12,828 nucleotides of DNA from Thermoplasmatota archaeon (GTDB lineage Archaea > Thermoplasmatota > E2 > DHVEG-1), in contig JAUWIE010000078.1 of the NCBI GenBank assembly GCA_030605515.1, positions 1-12,828 of the forward strand. The letters run 5' to 3'. The translations under genes and the position numbers were made by a program. Shown piece after piece: positions 6,461 through 12,689 of this stretch. The stretch's first letter is position 1, and each line of letters opens with the position of its first letter. The notes under the pieces were generated by a model, which was not told where the DNA came from, ran no database searches, and saw only the letters and a program-made list of their open reading frames with translations.

Positions 6461-7390
6461 ATGAGAATCAGAAGTCGAAGATTACTTTTCCTTCTTTTTG
6501 TAACCCTAATTCTAGTAAACTTAATATCTGTAATAATATTTCAAGTAAAAGGACAACAAGAAATACCAGTTTCCATAGACAAAAACAGAACTCGGTTTGT
6601 TTATGGAAAAACAGAGTTTAGCAAAACTGCGGAATTAACTGTTGCAATTAAAAATTATGGAAAGAATGACACGCTAGTTACGCTAAGAGTACATGGAGAA
6701 AACTTAGAAATCTTTCCTGAGGGAAACAAAACAGCAAATTTACCTGGTGAGTCAACAATGTCAACAACAAATTTTGGCTATTTTATTACCTCCAACAAGA
6801 CAGGAGAGTTTCATGTAATTGTTGAACTCTGGTACCAAGAGCAATTAATTGATTTTCACCCTCTTTTAATTGAATTTCACGAACCTAGCGAACCAATAAA
6901 CATTATTCCAAAGAATTTATCTCTTTATCAATTACAACTTTTTTTCATATATGTTCTTGCAGGTTTTTCGATTATATTGATATATATCAAAACATTTACT
7001 GATTGGAGTTTTAACAAGTATTATTGGATTCTTGGCATTTTTTTGGTAGCGGCATATCTAGCAATAACGCCTGTTAGCAGAGGCTTAGAATCACTAATAT
7101 CTCAAAGTGAAGGTAAAGTTGAACCAATTTTGGTAATTATTCTATTCTTATCCATCGGAATGATTATTTCTTTGATTGGGAAACTAGGAGGAATAAGAAA
7201 AATATCCGCCTATGATTATAGTCTTGTACTTGCCAACATATCACTGTTTCTGCTCCCTTTACCGCTTATTTTTAATTGGATAATGCCCCCTGATTGGGTA
7301 CACCCTTACCTGGTATTAATTAACATTGCAATCTCCCTTGTCTTCACTTATGTTTTGCATATAATTTCGGAAAAAAAGACAAAAAAATAA
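6461..7390 (+). CDS. Membrane protein with outer beta-rich domain and C-terminal TM bundle
   Basis: The 309-residue product has a signal-anchor at residues ~8-28 after a basic start (MRIRSRR), then a domain at ~33-155, likely outside the cell. This domain has alternating short strands and N-glycosylation sequons (NRT 42, NDT 69, NKT 89, NKT 112, NLS 152), resembling the CARDB/Ig-like or NEW3-type domains of archaeal surface proteins (TAELTVAIKNYGKNDTLVTL). Five further spans follow at ~158-176, 188-204, 222-240, 255-274 and 281-300, ending in a basic tail. The family is not recognised; a surface sensor or anchor is possible. No SD precedes the ATG. The next gene follows 144 nt downstream with its own promoter. 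Confidence 0.75.
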   Translation: MRIRSRRLLFLLFVTLILVNLISVIIFQVKGQQEIPVSIDKNRTRFVYGKTEFSKTAELTVAIKNYGKNDTLVTLRVHGENLEIFPEGNKTANLPGESTMSTTNFGYFITSNKTGEFHVIVELWYQEQLIDFHPLLIEFHEPSEPINIIPKNLSLYQLQLFFIYVLAGFSIILIYIKTFTDWSFNKYYWILGIFLVAAYLAITPVSRGLESLISQSEGKVEPILVIILFLSIGMIISLIGKLGGIRKISAYDYSLVLANISLFLLPLPLIFNWIMPPDWVHPYLVLINIAISLVFTYVLHIISEKKTKK

Positions 7391-7501
7391 AAAAAGCGGT
7401 TTAGTTAGATAAGCTCGGCTATCACCTTTTGAAACCAATAGAAGCAAAAATCGCAGTCGTGACAGCTATTACAATATTAGTCACTGGGAACGCTGGAAAA
7501 G

Positions 7502-7510
7502 TTTAAAATA
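7502..7510 (+). promoter_or_regulatory. TATA box for a leaderless transcript
   Basis: TTTAAAATA is centred about 29 nt before the ATG at 7535. Archaeal transcription starts roughly 25 nt after the TATA box, so the mRNA would start at or just before the ATG. No SD is present, consistent with leaderless translation. Confidence 0.5.
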
Positions 7511-7534
7511 ATCGTTGATGCGTTTTACTTATAA

Positions 7535-8359
7535 ATGGACACGCTTACTTTATATCTGGTAATTGCAACGTGGGCATTGGTTATAGTAACAGCAATTGCC
7601 AATTGGAAGATATTCAGGGAATATCGAAGAATAGCTGCTACTAGCAAAACCCAGGCGGAAGCTGCCATTGAACAAGCAGTGATTTCACGTCAACAATTTC
7701 AAGAGGTGAGAAAGCAACAAAGACGCCCATTGATAATAGAGGAGATACAGTATGTTATAACTCCTTTTCTTCAGAAGTTAGATAAAGAAATAGATAGGTA
7801 TAAAGTGGATGGTATTTTGGGGATGGTACTGGAATTAGCCCCAATTGGGGAAATAGGAAATGTATCTTTTGCTAGAATGAAAAAGAAGAGCAGGTGTACC
7901 AGTATAATAGAAAAAATTGACGACCATAACAAGTTGTGTTTAAAACTGGACGCCCAGCTAAATAAATTGAGAGACTCCATTCGTTCCTTAATTAAAGATG
8001 AATGTAAACAGTACCTTGGAGAAATCACAATATCCATGGGTCATAATATCAATGTAGAAAAATATTGCTCTCAAGATATAGTAGATGATATAATTAGAAA
8101 AGGTTTTCTTCCTCAAAAGACTGCTGACTGGTATAATACTTTTTGGAAGAAGTATGGAAAGAGACTGCTGAGAGTAGCTGAAGAAAAAATAGTGAAAGAG
8201 AAAATAGCCGAGGTCAGAAAAATGTGGGACAAGCATATCTCTCTTTGCAGAGAACTCAGAAAGGAGTTGAAGAATCTTCGAAACGAATACTTTGAGGAAT
8301 ATGATATACCTGCAAAAGAATTTGAAATTGAAGGGATAGTAATTACTAGTGTATACTAA
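7535..8359 (+). CDS. Membrane-anchored coiled-coil protein, unknown function
   Basis: The 274-residue product has one N-terminal membrane span (residues ~5-25), then a helical stretch rich in Ala, Gln and Arg (~30-62, with ISRQQFQEVRKQQRRP) and a large cytoplasmic part. This part is mostly helical, with heptad-like charged segments at ~120-160 and ~205-252 (EKIVKEKIAEVRKMWDKH). The 'TM, Q-rich helix, RRP' start is seen in assorted uncharacterised prokaryotic proteins found in variable regions. No enzyme motif is visible. The start is set by the TATA spacing. It lies between a 6-TM surface protein and a HEPN-like gene, all on the same strand but each with a gap, so a shared function is possible but unproven. 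Confidence 0.75.
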   Translation: MDTLTLYLVIATWALVIVTAIANWKIFREYRRIAATSKTQAEAAIEQAVISRQQFQEVRKQQRRPLIIEEIQYVITPFLQKLDKEIDRYKVDGILGMVLELAPIGEIGNVSFARMKKKSRCTSIIEKIDDHNKLCLKLDAQLNKLRDSIRSLIKDECKQYLGEITISMGHNINVEKYCSQDIVDDIIRKGFLPQKTADWYNTFWKKYGKRLLRVAEEKIVKEKIAEVRKMWDKHISLCRELRKELKNLRNEYFEEYDIPAKEFEIEGIVITSVY

Positions 8360-8495
8360 TGCATTTACCTTTCATGTTCCTATTTCTCCCTTGCACTTCA
8401 ATTTTATAACATCTGCTTCTTTAAAAAACCTATTTCATCCTAAAACAAAATATTAATATGATATCCAGTGGCTATCCGAGAGTTGAAAGTTAAGG

Positions 8496-8984
8496 ATGGT
8501 AATCTCTATGCGGAAAAATCATATAATAAACCCAATAAGAAATCCCACAAAAAGGGGGAAAACAGAAACTAGAACGTTATTTGAAGATATTATGATAAAA
8601 TTAGCGATACAATTTAAAGAAAAATCAAAAAAATGCAAAAACGATATAGAAGAAACCAGATATTGTATCGGTACTGTTATTTTTTCCTGGAGTTTTTTGG
8701 AAGCCTACATTAATAATTTTATAAACAATGAATTAGCTGAATTTAAAACTGATTTGGAAGCAAATGATTTCTTGAGATTGCCTATTACTCGAAAATACAT
8801 ATTTATTTCAAAAATAATTTCTGGAAAAACCTTTGGTAAAGAAAATGAACCCTTCAATTCATTTTTGTTGCTTAATAAAATTAGAAACAAATTGAGGCTG
8901 ACCAACAACCTCATAAACATCAATGAAGCCTTATTTTCTATAAAAACATTGAGCTATATTATTATACAAACCACATTATATTAA
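8496..8984 (+). CDS. HEPN-like helical protein lacking the catalytic histidine
   Basis: The 162-residue product has a basic N-terminal tail (1-27) and then helices at ~28-50, 55-83 and ~115-135. The segment IEETRYCIGTVIFSWSFLEA (51-70) resembles the second helix of HEPN-type proteins. LLLNKIRNKLRLTNN (124-138) falls where HEPN RNases carry the RNxxxH active site. R130 and N131 are present, but the sixth position is Leu135 instead of His. The product may be an inactive HEPN protein, a diverged relative or a decaying gene; the low-complexity tail after ~140 supports decay. The ATG at 8508 is an alternative start. HEPN proteins are common in toxin-antitoxin and defence systems, and the neighbouring broken nuclease and transposase fit such a region. 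Confidence 0.55.
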   Translation: MVISMRKNHIINPIRNPTKRGKTETRTLFEDIMIKLAIQFKEKSKKCKNDIEETRYCIGTVIFSWSFLEAYINNFINNELAEFKTDLEANDFLRLPITRKYIFISKIISGKTFGKENEPFNSFLLLNKIRNKLRLTNNLININEALFSIKTLSYIIIQTTLY

Positions 8985-9043
8985 CATTTTTTGGATATAT
9001 TGATATCATCATAACGCATACGGTATTACATCAGAGGGATAGG

Positions 9044-9283
9044 ATGAAATTCAGACCGTATGACACAAATCAAACAAAGTTTGTTAATCTTGATTATAGG
9101 AAAATTCTTGGTGAAGATTCTGATGCGGTTATCATACATAACATTGTAGAAGATATTGAAGATTTAATAGAGAAAACAATTATCGAAAGAAAAAAAGATG
9201 AAAGTATAATTGAATGTATAGATAGAACAAAAAGTGAATTGGATAAGAAGCCGAATATGAAATTCAAATCACCCCATTATTAG
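9044..9283 (+). pseudogene. N-terminal fragment of an IS1182-type transposase
   Basis: The 79-codon product begins MKFRPYDTNQTKFVNLDYRK and continues with a D/E-x-x-A-V-I-I-x-x-I-V-E-D-I-E-D-L pattern. This closely follows the start of IS1182-family transposases (FRPYD-x-NQ, a leader, then a segment ending in xxVVEEL/DxL). A full transposase has about 450-500 residues with the DDE catalytic core; here the frame ends after the head, in an unrelated charged stretch. GAGGG about 8 nt upstream of the ATG is intact, so the fragment could still be translated. No IS ends or remaining body are visible. It is either an insertion-sequence relic or a small protein derived from one. Confidence 0.65.
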
Positions 9284-9371
9284 ATTAATATTCTGAAAAA
9301 CGATAAATGGTAGAAAATCATAACTTTTTAATGCTCAATGAGAATATAGAAGTGAATTTGGGGAGGATTAA

Positions 9372-9605
9372 TTGAAAGTTAAGATTCAGAAAAGCTCAAG
9401 ACATTCTAAGATTAGAGGTGACTTTGCTGAGAGGCTTGTTTTGTATATTCTATCTAAACATGGTTTTGAGTGTTCTTATATTGACCATACTGGAATTGAT
9501 ATATTAGCAAGAAAGAAGAATGAAAAAAATAATACCAATAACTCCCAAAACACAACAAGTTGCACCATCTTCGGCTACGTCTCCAACTTTGGTACAACCG
9601 CTTAA
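9372..9605 (+). pseudogene. Truncated restriction-endonuclease-like protein (PD-(D/E)XK head)
   Basis: From a TTG with GGGGAGG (9360-9366) before it, the first ~50 residues match the start of archaeal restriction-endonuclease-like proteins: SSRHSKIRGDFAERLVLYIL (residues 8-27), then KHGFECSYIDHTGIDILARK. E20 (FAERL) and D44 (TGIDILA) correspond to the early acidic residues of the fold. The family's next strand, carrying the ExK or xVK pair, is missing. From about 9520 the frame runs into sequence that is coding on the opposite strand (the lipoprotein), giving a meaningless Asn/Thr-rich tail. A deletion or rearrangement has therefore cut the gene, and nuclease activity must be lost. Confidence 0.65.
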
Positions 9606-9659
9606 AAACCCAACACTAATCACCATTAAAGCAATCAGCAATATTGATAGTTTATTCAT
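9504..9659 (-). CDS. Small lipoprotein (51 residues)
   Basis: On the minus strand an ATG at 9659 opens a 51-codon frame. The product begins MNKLSILLIALMVISVGFLS followed by GC, so a basic start, hydrophobic core and lipobox L-S-G-C put the lipidated Cys at 22. A short polar segment (TKVGDVAEDGAT) leads to a second hydrophobic stretch at ~35-50. It should be exported and lipid-anchored, perhaps with its tail inserted as well. Its ATG overlaps the TGA of the upstream 2-TM gene (ATGA), and GAGGG stands just before, so the two are translationally coupled. Its 3' half overlaps the broken nuclease gene antisense; the final residues past ~9525 may come from the junction rather than the original gene. 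Function is unknown. Confidence 0.6.
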   Translation of the reverse strand: MNKLSILLIALMVISVGFLSGCTKVGDVAEDGATCCVLGVIGIIFFILLSC

Positions 9660-10018
9660 TTTATTCCCTCTACTATTATTGCTTCTTCTTCAATGATTTC
9701 AACATCTTTACTTTCATTCTCATCTCTTTCATATTTATTGTCAAGTTGATTTCGTATATGAATCAGATTTGTTGCCATAGAACCCAATACACCAAAAATA
9801 GCATAGATTGTGACACCAAGGAAAATAGAGGTTAATCCAAAAAATATGTTGAAAACACCAAATATATTTCCCGATGTAAGTCCACTTAATAACGAGATAA
9901 TTCCTACAATAACAGAAACTACAAGTATAATTATAGCAACTTTATCAAGTAATCTTATTGGTTCATATTCTAATGGTAAAGATTTATCCTTCATTTTGTC
10001 CACAATTCTATCCTCCAT
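9656..10018 (-). CDS. Small two-TM membrane protein
   Basis: The 120-residue product has two membrane spans at residues ~27-47 and 56-80, a charged N-terminus (MEDRIVDKMKDKS) and an acidic cytoplasmic-looking tail after 95 (ESKDVEIIEEEAIIVEG). I recognise no family. The last codons overlap the start of the lipoprotein gene by an ATGA junction, so the two are very probably made together. A 24-nt gap separates it from the preceding small membrane-protein gene on the same strand. The first ATG lacks a clear SD; the internal ATG at codon 9 is the alternative, with GAGGATAG about 14 nt before it. Confidence 0.65.
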   Translation of the reverse strand: MEDRIVDKMKDKSLPLEYEPIRLLDKVAIIILVVSVIVGIISLLSGLTSGNIFGVFNIFFGLTSIFLGVTIYAIFGVLGSMATNLIHIRNQLDNKYERDENESKDVEIIEEEAIIVEGIK

Positions 10019-10042
10019 TCCAATCTATCAAGAGATGTTTAT

Positions 10043-10234
10043 TCATTTTTTCTTTATATATGTGACATAATACATTGCGACTAATATAATAATCATACTC
10101 AATATAGTCATATAAAAAGCTTCAAACCAGTTAAAATCACCACCCTTAATATGACCGTAAATTGCTTGCAGCCCAAAAACTATTAAAAAAAGATTTACAC
10201 CATGTCCAAATAATTTTATTTTACTTTTTTTCAA
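10043..10234 (-). CDS. Small two-TM membrane protein with TTG start
   Basis: The 63-residue product has two hydrophobic spans at ~13-29 and ~38-59, basic residues at both ends (MKKSKIKLFG; YIKKK) and a short loop with HIKGGDFNWFEAF. By the positive-inside rule both ends face the cytoplasm. No ATG is available at the front; TTG at 10234 is preceded on its strand by AAGGTG at a suitable distance, which supports it. It lies just upstream of the 120-residue membrane protein and probably shares its transcript. The family is unknown. Confidence 0.55.
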   Translation of the reverse strand: MKKSKIKLFGHGVNLFLIVFGLQAIYGHIKGGDFNWFEAFYMTILSMIIILVAMYYVTYIKKK

Positions 10235-10319
10235 TTATAACACCTTACTATTTTACATAAGTAATAATAACCTATTCCTTCCCTATTAGTTTAAGATGTA
10301 AAGCTATTAAAATATATCG

Positions 10320-10335
10320 TTTTCTTTGAAGAAAA
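10320..10335 (-). terminator. Short hairpin after the zinc-ribbon gene
   Basis: TTTTCTT (10320-10326) and AAGAAAA (10329-10335) are exact reverse complements with a 2-nt centre, directly after the stop of the zinc-ribbon gene. Only about 4 nt could stay unpaired in a real loop. It is a weak terminator candidate. Confidence 0.25.
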
Positions 10336-10509
10336 TTATTTTTCCTTTTTATGAGGATAACACTCTTTATGATAGCAGTCAAAATACAAACTTATCCTAT
10401 CATGCCAGTCATAAGGCATTATTGAATGAAAATAACCTGGCCATTTTCCTTCAAGTATAAACTCTTGGTTTTTCTTAATTTTTTTATCACAATACTTACA
10501 GTTTGTCAT
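10336..10509 (-). CDS. Zinc-ribbon miniprotein
   Basis: The 57-residue product begins MTNCKYCDKKIKKNQEFILE. C4-x2-C7 pairs with C45-x-H47-x2-C50 near the end (CYHKEC), giving four or more metal ligands as in treble-clef or zinc-ribbon mini-domains. The pattern 'CKYCDKKI...EFILEG...YHKEC' recurs in small archaeal proteins of unknown role. I chose the ATG at 10509; an in-frame TTG at 10524 would add MDVDI, but the Cys motif normally stands near the N-terminus. Zn binding is strongly suggested, DNA or protein binding is open. The gene lies between a secreted protein gene (21-35 nt upstream) and two small membrane-protein genes. Confidence 0.65.
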   Translation of the reverse strand: MTNCKYCDKKIKKNQEFILEGKWPGYFHSIMPYDWHDRISLYFDCYHKECYPHKKEK

Positions 10510-10544
10510 AATGTCAACATCCAATTAATAGATGATTGTATTAC

Positions 10545-11093
10545 TTAAAGTACTGTTACGTTTTTGTATGCACCAACAAAAGAAAATTGACCTAGTCTGA
10601 AAAATCCTCCTCTTATTTTAAAGATTCTTGCATGGTTAAATAAAAAATAACCAGTAAATTCTTCTATTCTAAGTTCATGTCTTTGGTCTTTAATCTTAAT
10701 AGTAGTATCATTATCATTAGTGAAAATACTACCATACGAAAAACGAGAGTTATTTAAAAAATTATCAATTTTAAACCTCACATTTAAAGTAATATTTTTT
10801 ACATATACAATAGCAAAAGGAAGGAAAAACCTCAACAATAATCTATTCACAAGCATATCAATTTTTTTGATATCCTGCGATGGACCACTTATTAACTCAA
10901 TTTCTGAAAACATATGTGCAACTGGACCTGAAATAATAATAAGCTGGGTTTCATTCTCCCCTAAGTCTTCAGGTAAAACCATATGGTCTTCTTTCAAAAC
11001 ATCTATCGGCTTAATACTTACCCCTACAACTGGAACAATATTAAACATAATTAACAAGATGATAAAAATTATACAAATTATTTTATTTTTCAT
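10545..11093 (-). CDS. Secreted or membrane-tethered protein, unknown
   Basis: The 182-residue product begins with a signal peptide (MKNKIICIIFIILLIMFNIV, ending about residue 25 at VVG-VS). The mature part has an Ile-rich segment (ETQLIIISGPVAHMF, 48-62) and a hydrophobic amphipathic stretch at ~84-100 (RLLLRFFLPFAIVYVKN). A beta-rich, lightly charged end follows, with sequons NIT 100, NNS 114, NDT 128 and NVT 178. GAAGGGG lies about 12 nt before the ATG, and an AT-rich TATA-like element (~11134-11147) could start its own transcript. No family is recognised. It is one of three secreted proteins in a row on this strand. Confidence 0.65.
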   Translation of the reverse strand: MKNKIICIIFIILLIMFNIVPVVGVSIKPIDVLKEDHMVLPEDLGENETQLIIISGPVAHMFSEIELISGPSQDIKKIDMLVNRLLLRFFLPFAIVYVKNITLNVRFKIDNFLNNSRFSYGSIFTNDNDTTIKIKDQRHELRIEEFTGYFLFNHARIFKIRGGFFRLGQFSFVGAYKNVTVL

Positions 11094-11160
11094 ATTTCAT
11101 TTTCCCCTTCTCCAATTATATAATTTTCATGTATATATTTTATATTTCTTTCAATCTATT

Positions 11161-11559
11161 TTAACTTGTAGTTAACAGTTTTACCCATCTGCCCATAACT
11201 ATACCTATTGCCGATGCATGTGTATTACCTGCTGTGACATCAACCGTGCATTTACCAAACGATAACAGATGCGGCGGGCGAAGAAATGTAAATGAACCAT
11301 GATGAATGCTATTAGTATCAACATGACTGTAAGTTTCTCGGAATATGTAATCAAACTCATAAACAATTTTAGTGTTCATATCTGTTGATTGGTCTTCACG
11401 TAAATCTGTGATATCGACTCCTATTCCACGCCATCCATAAATTCTGATTTCCGCATCAGGTGATGCCGTGATTTCTGGTTCTGCAACTGTCATTGTTGGT
11501 AAGCAAGCTAATAAAAGAATTGATAATACCAACACAATTGGGAATATTTTAATTTTCAT
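11161..11559 (-). CDS. Small secreted protein, unknown
   Basis: Counted from the ATG at 11559 the product has 132 residues. This start is preferred over the in-frame ATG 42 nt upstream because AAGGTGA lies directly before it and a signal peptide then begins at residue 1 (MKIKIFPIVLVLSILLLACL, likely cleaved near TVA-EP at 26). A TATA box, TTTATATA (11584-11592 on the minus strand), would start transcription near 11565. The mature part is beta-rich with aromatic and His residues (EIRIYGWRGIGVDITDL; SIHHGSFTFLRPPHLLSFGK). No known fold is apparent. C19 is inside the hydrophobic core and does not form a good lipobox. Confidence 0.65.
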   Translation of the reverse strand: MKIKIFPIVLVLSILLLACLPTMTVAEPEITASPDAEIRIYGWRGIGVDITDLREDQSTDMNTKIVYEFDYIFRETYSHVDTNSIHHGSFTFLRPPHLLSFGKCTVDVTAGNTHASAIGIVMGRWVKLLTTS

Positions 11560-11583
11560 ATTATTCACCTTATGGTTATAAAG

Positions 11584-11615
11584 ATATATAAATCTTATCA
11601 TATAAATATAAGATT
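11584..11615 (-). promoter_or_regulatory. TATA box with an adjoining inverted repeat
   Basis: A TATA element TTTATATA (about 11584-11592, minus strand) serves the small secreted gene. Next to it, AATCTTAT (11591-11598) and ATAAGATT (11608-11615) are perfect 8-bp reverse complements with a 9-nt spacer. They sit where a regulator would block or help binding of TBP/TFB. Confidence 0.4.
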
Positions 11616-11617
11616 AA

Positions 11618-11635
11618 GGACATCAAATGATGCCC
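11618..11635 (-). terminator. Hairpin after the calcium-repeat gene
   Basis: On the minus strand GGGCATCA and TGATGTCC form a stem of eight pairs with one G-U, followed by a T-rich run (TTAATCTTATATTTATATG). It lies 23 nt past the stop of the calcium-repeat protein gene, so it is a likely terminator for that gene. Confidence 0.4.
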
Positions 11636-11658
11636 TATCTTTCATTTAAGGTTCTATA

Positions 11659-12552
11659 TTATTGTGGCTTAACTCTTACTTTCGCTGTACCTAGTACTAA
11701 TCCCGCTACTGTTTCGTCTTCATCTACCCAGCCGTCATTGATTGTTCCGTAACCGTTGTCTTTCGTTTCAAATGGATTTATTCCTAATCCAACTTCACAT
11801 ATAAGCCAGAGTTCCCCGATTGATTGAAGTAAGACAGCCGCTGTTACGATTTTCATCTGTGGCCCACCAAATACAGCCCCAGCAGCAAGGAAAAGAAGTG
11901 TAGGGCCAAAATCAGGTGTATCCCATGCTGTTGCAATTAATTCAGCATCCGCATGTTTTGCCCAGAAGTGATACAATGTTCCTTTAATGCTAGGTAATGG
12001 CCATGGAAGTCGAATATAATTAGGCTTCTCGATAGTTATCCTTGTTACATCACGATTGTCGTTGACATCTGGAATGCCGTCGCCATCGTCGTCTTCATCT
12101 TCAAAATCTGGAATACCGTCACCATCGGTATCTCCCTGAGAACAATCTACCATAAGGTCAAACTCGTCCATCAGATATGACAGGTCATCAGAAAGTGCTA
12201 TTTCATCGTCTTTATCTCCTTGTATTACAAGAGCCACTTCAAACAATCCCTCTATTCCACCATTAATTAACGCAGCATCAAGAAAATTTAAGAAATACTC
12301 ATGTTCTTCTTGAAATGCCATCATATCCGCTATTGTGATACCAGCCAACCCGCAACCTTCAATTGGAATCTCCGAAATATGGGAGAACGGTAGCTCAGGT
12401 AGTACAATAGTTCCTGAATTGATATCACTAGAACTTTCGGCGCTTTCGCCACTGTTGTCGATACCACTGTTTCTGACCATGCTGACACCACTAGCAGTCA
12501 GTGCCATCAGGATAAGCAGAACACTCGCTCCGATTACATATATTTTTCTCAT
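11659..12552 (-). CDS. Secreted protein with thrombospondin type-3 calcium repeats
   Basis: From the ATG at 12552 the product has 297 residues. This start is preferred over the in-frame ATG at 12609 because GGAGGCG stands 7 nt before it and a signal peptide then begins at once (MRKIYVIGASVLLILMALTA). A Ser-rich linker (~28-47) leads to a helical domain (~60-137). Two type-3 repeats follow at 141-166, DTDGDGIPDFEDE and then DDDGDGIPDVNDN, each 13 residues, which bind Ca2+. After ~170 comes a mixed region with an aromatic stretch (RLPWPLPSIKGTLYHFW) and two hydrophobic segments at ~217-231 and ~234-256, then a soluble tail with GYGTINDGWVDEDE. It may be a surface or membrane-interacting protein; the family is unknown. 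Confidence 0.7.
   Translation of the reverse strand: MRKIYVIGASVLLILMALTASGVSMVRNSGIDNSGESAESSSDINSGTIVLPELPFSHISEIPIEGCGLAGITIADMMAFQEEHEYFLNFLDAALINGGIEGLFEVALVIQGDKDDEIALSDDLSYLMDEFDLMVDCSQGDTDGDGIPDFEDEDDDGDGIPDVNDNRDVTRITIEKPNYIRLPWPLPSIKGTLYHFWAKHADAELIATAWDTPDFGPTLLFLAAGAVFGGPQMKIVTAAVLLQSIGELWLICEVGLGINPFETKDNGYGTINDGWVDEDETVAGLVLGTAKVRVKPQ
12066..12127 (-). repeat. Internal 39-nt repeat encoding the calcium motifs
   Basis: The segments starting at 12066 and 12105 share TCTGGAAT-CCGTC-CCATCG with few changes and are spaced by exactly 39 nt. That equals the 13-residue period of thrombospondin type-3 repeats. Confidence 0.7.
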
Positions 12553-12634
12553 GTTTTTTCGCCTCCATTTTTTTTCTATATATGGGTTCATATAATTATA
12601 TTTTTCCATATTTAAAAAATGAATGCCAAAATGA

Positions 12635-12642
12635 TTTATAAA
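12635..12642 (+). promoter_or_regulatory. Palindromic TATA box before the RHH gene
   Basis: TTTATAAA is an ideal archaeal TATA box. Read to the right it predicts a transcript starting near 12664, some 26 nt before the RHH gene ATG at 12690. It is a palindrome, so it could in principle also serve leftward transcription toward the secreted cluster, though that gene has closer AT-rich elements near 12590-12603. Confidence 0.6.
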
Positions 12643-12643
12643 C

Positions 12644-12685
12644 CTTACGCAGTAAGTATTTAAGCAGTATCATCATTAAATACTT
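12644..12685. promoter_or_regulatory. Candidate operator: two overlapping inverted repeats
   Basis: CTTAC-GCA-GTAAG (12644-12656) is a palindrome with a 3-nt centre. Overlapping it, AAGTATTTAA (12654-12663) and TTAAATACTT (12676-12685) are perfect 10-bp reverse complements 12 nt apart. Together they cover the space from the TATA box to the ATG of the RHH gene, ideal for autorepression by that protein. The DNA-binding role is inferred. Confidence 0.5.
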
Positions 12686-12689
12686 CGTC

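Noticed and set aside
7429..7506. A TTG-started frame of 25 codons with a hydrophobic middle (KPIEAKIAVVTAITILVTGN)
   Set aside because: No SD and no promoter of its own precede it, and it is very short. It might be a remnant but cannot be supported as a gene.
10720..11175. A 151-codon plus-strand frame opposite a secreted-protein gene
   Set aside because: The minus-strand gene has a signal peptide, SD and plausible promoter; the plus frame is the hydrophobic mirror of AT-rich coding DNA.
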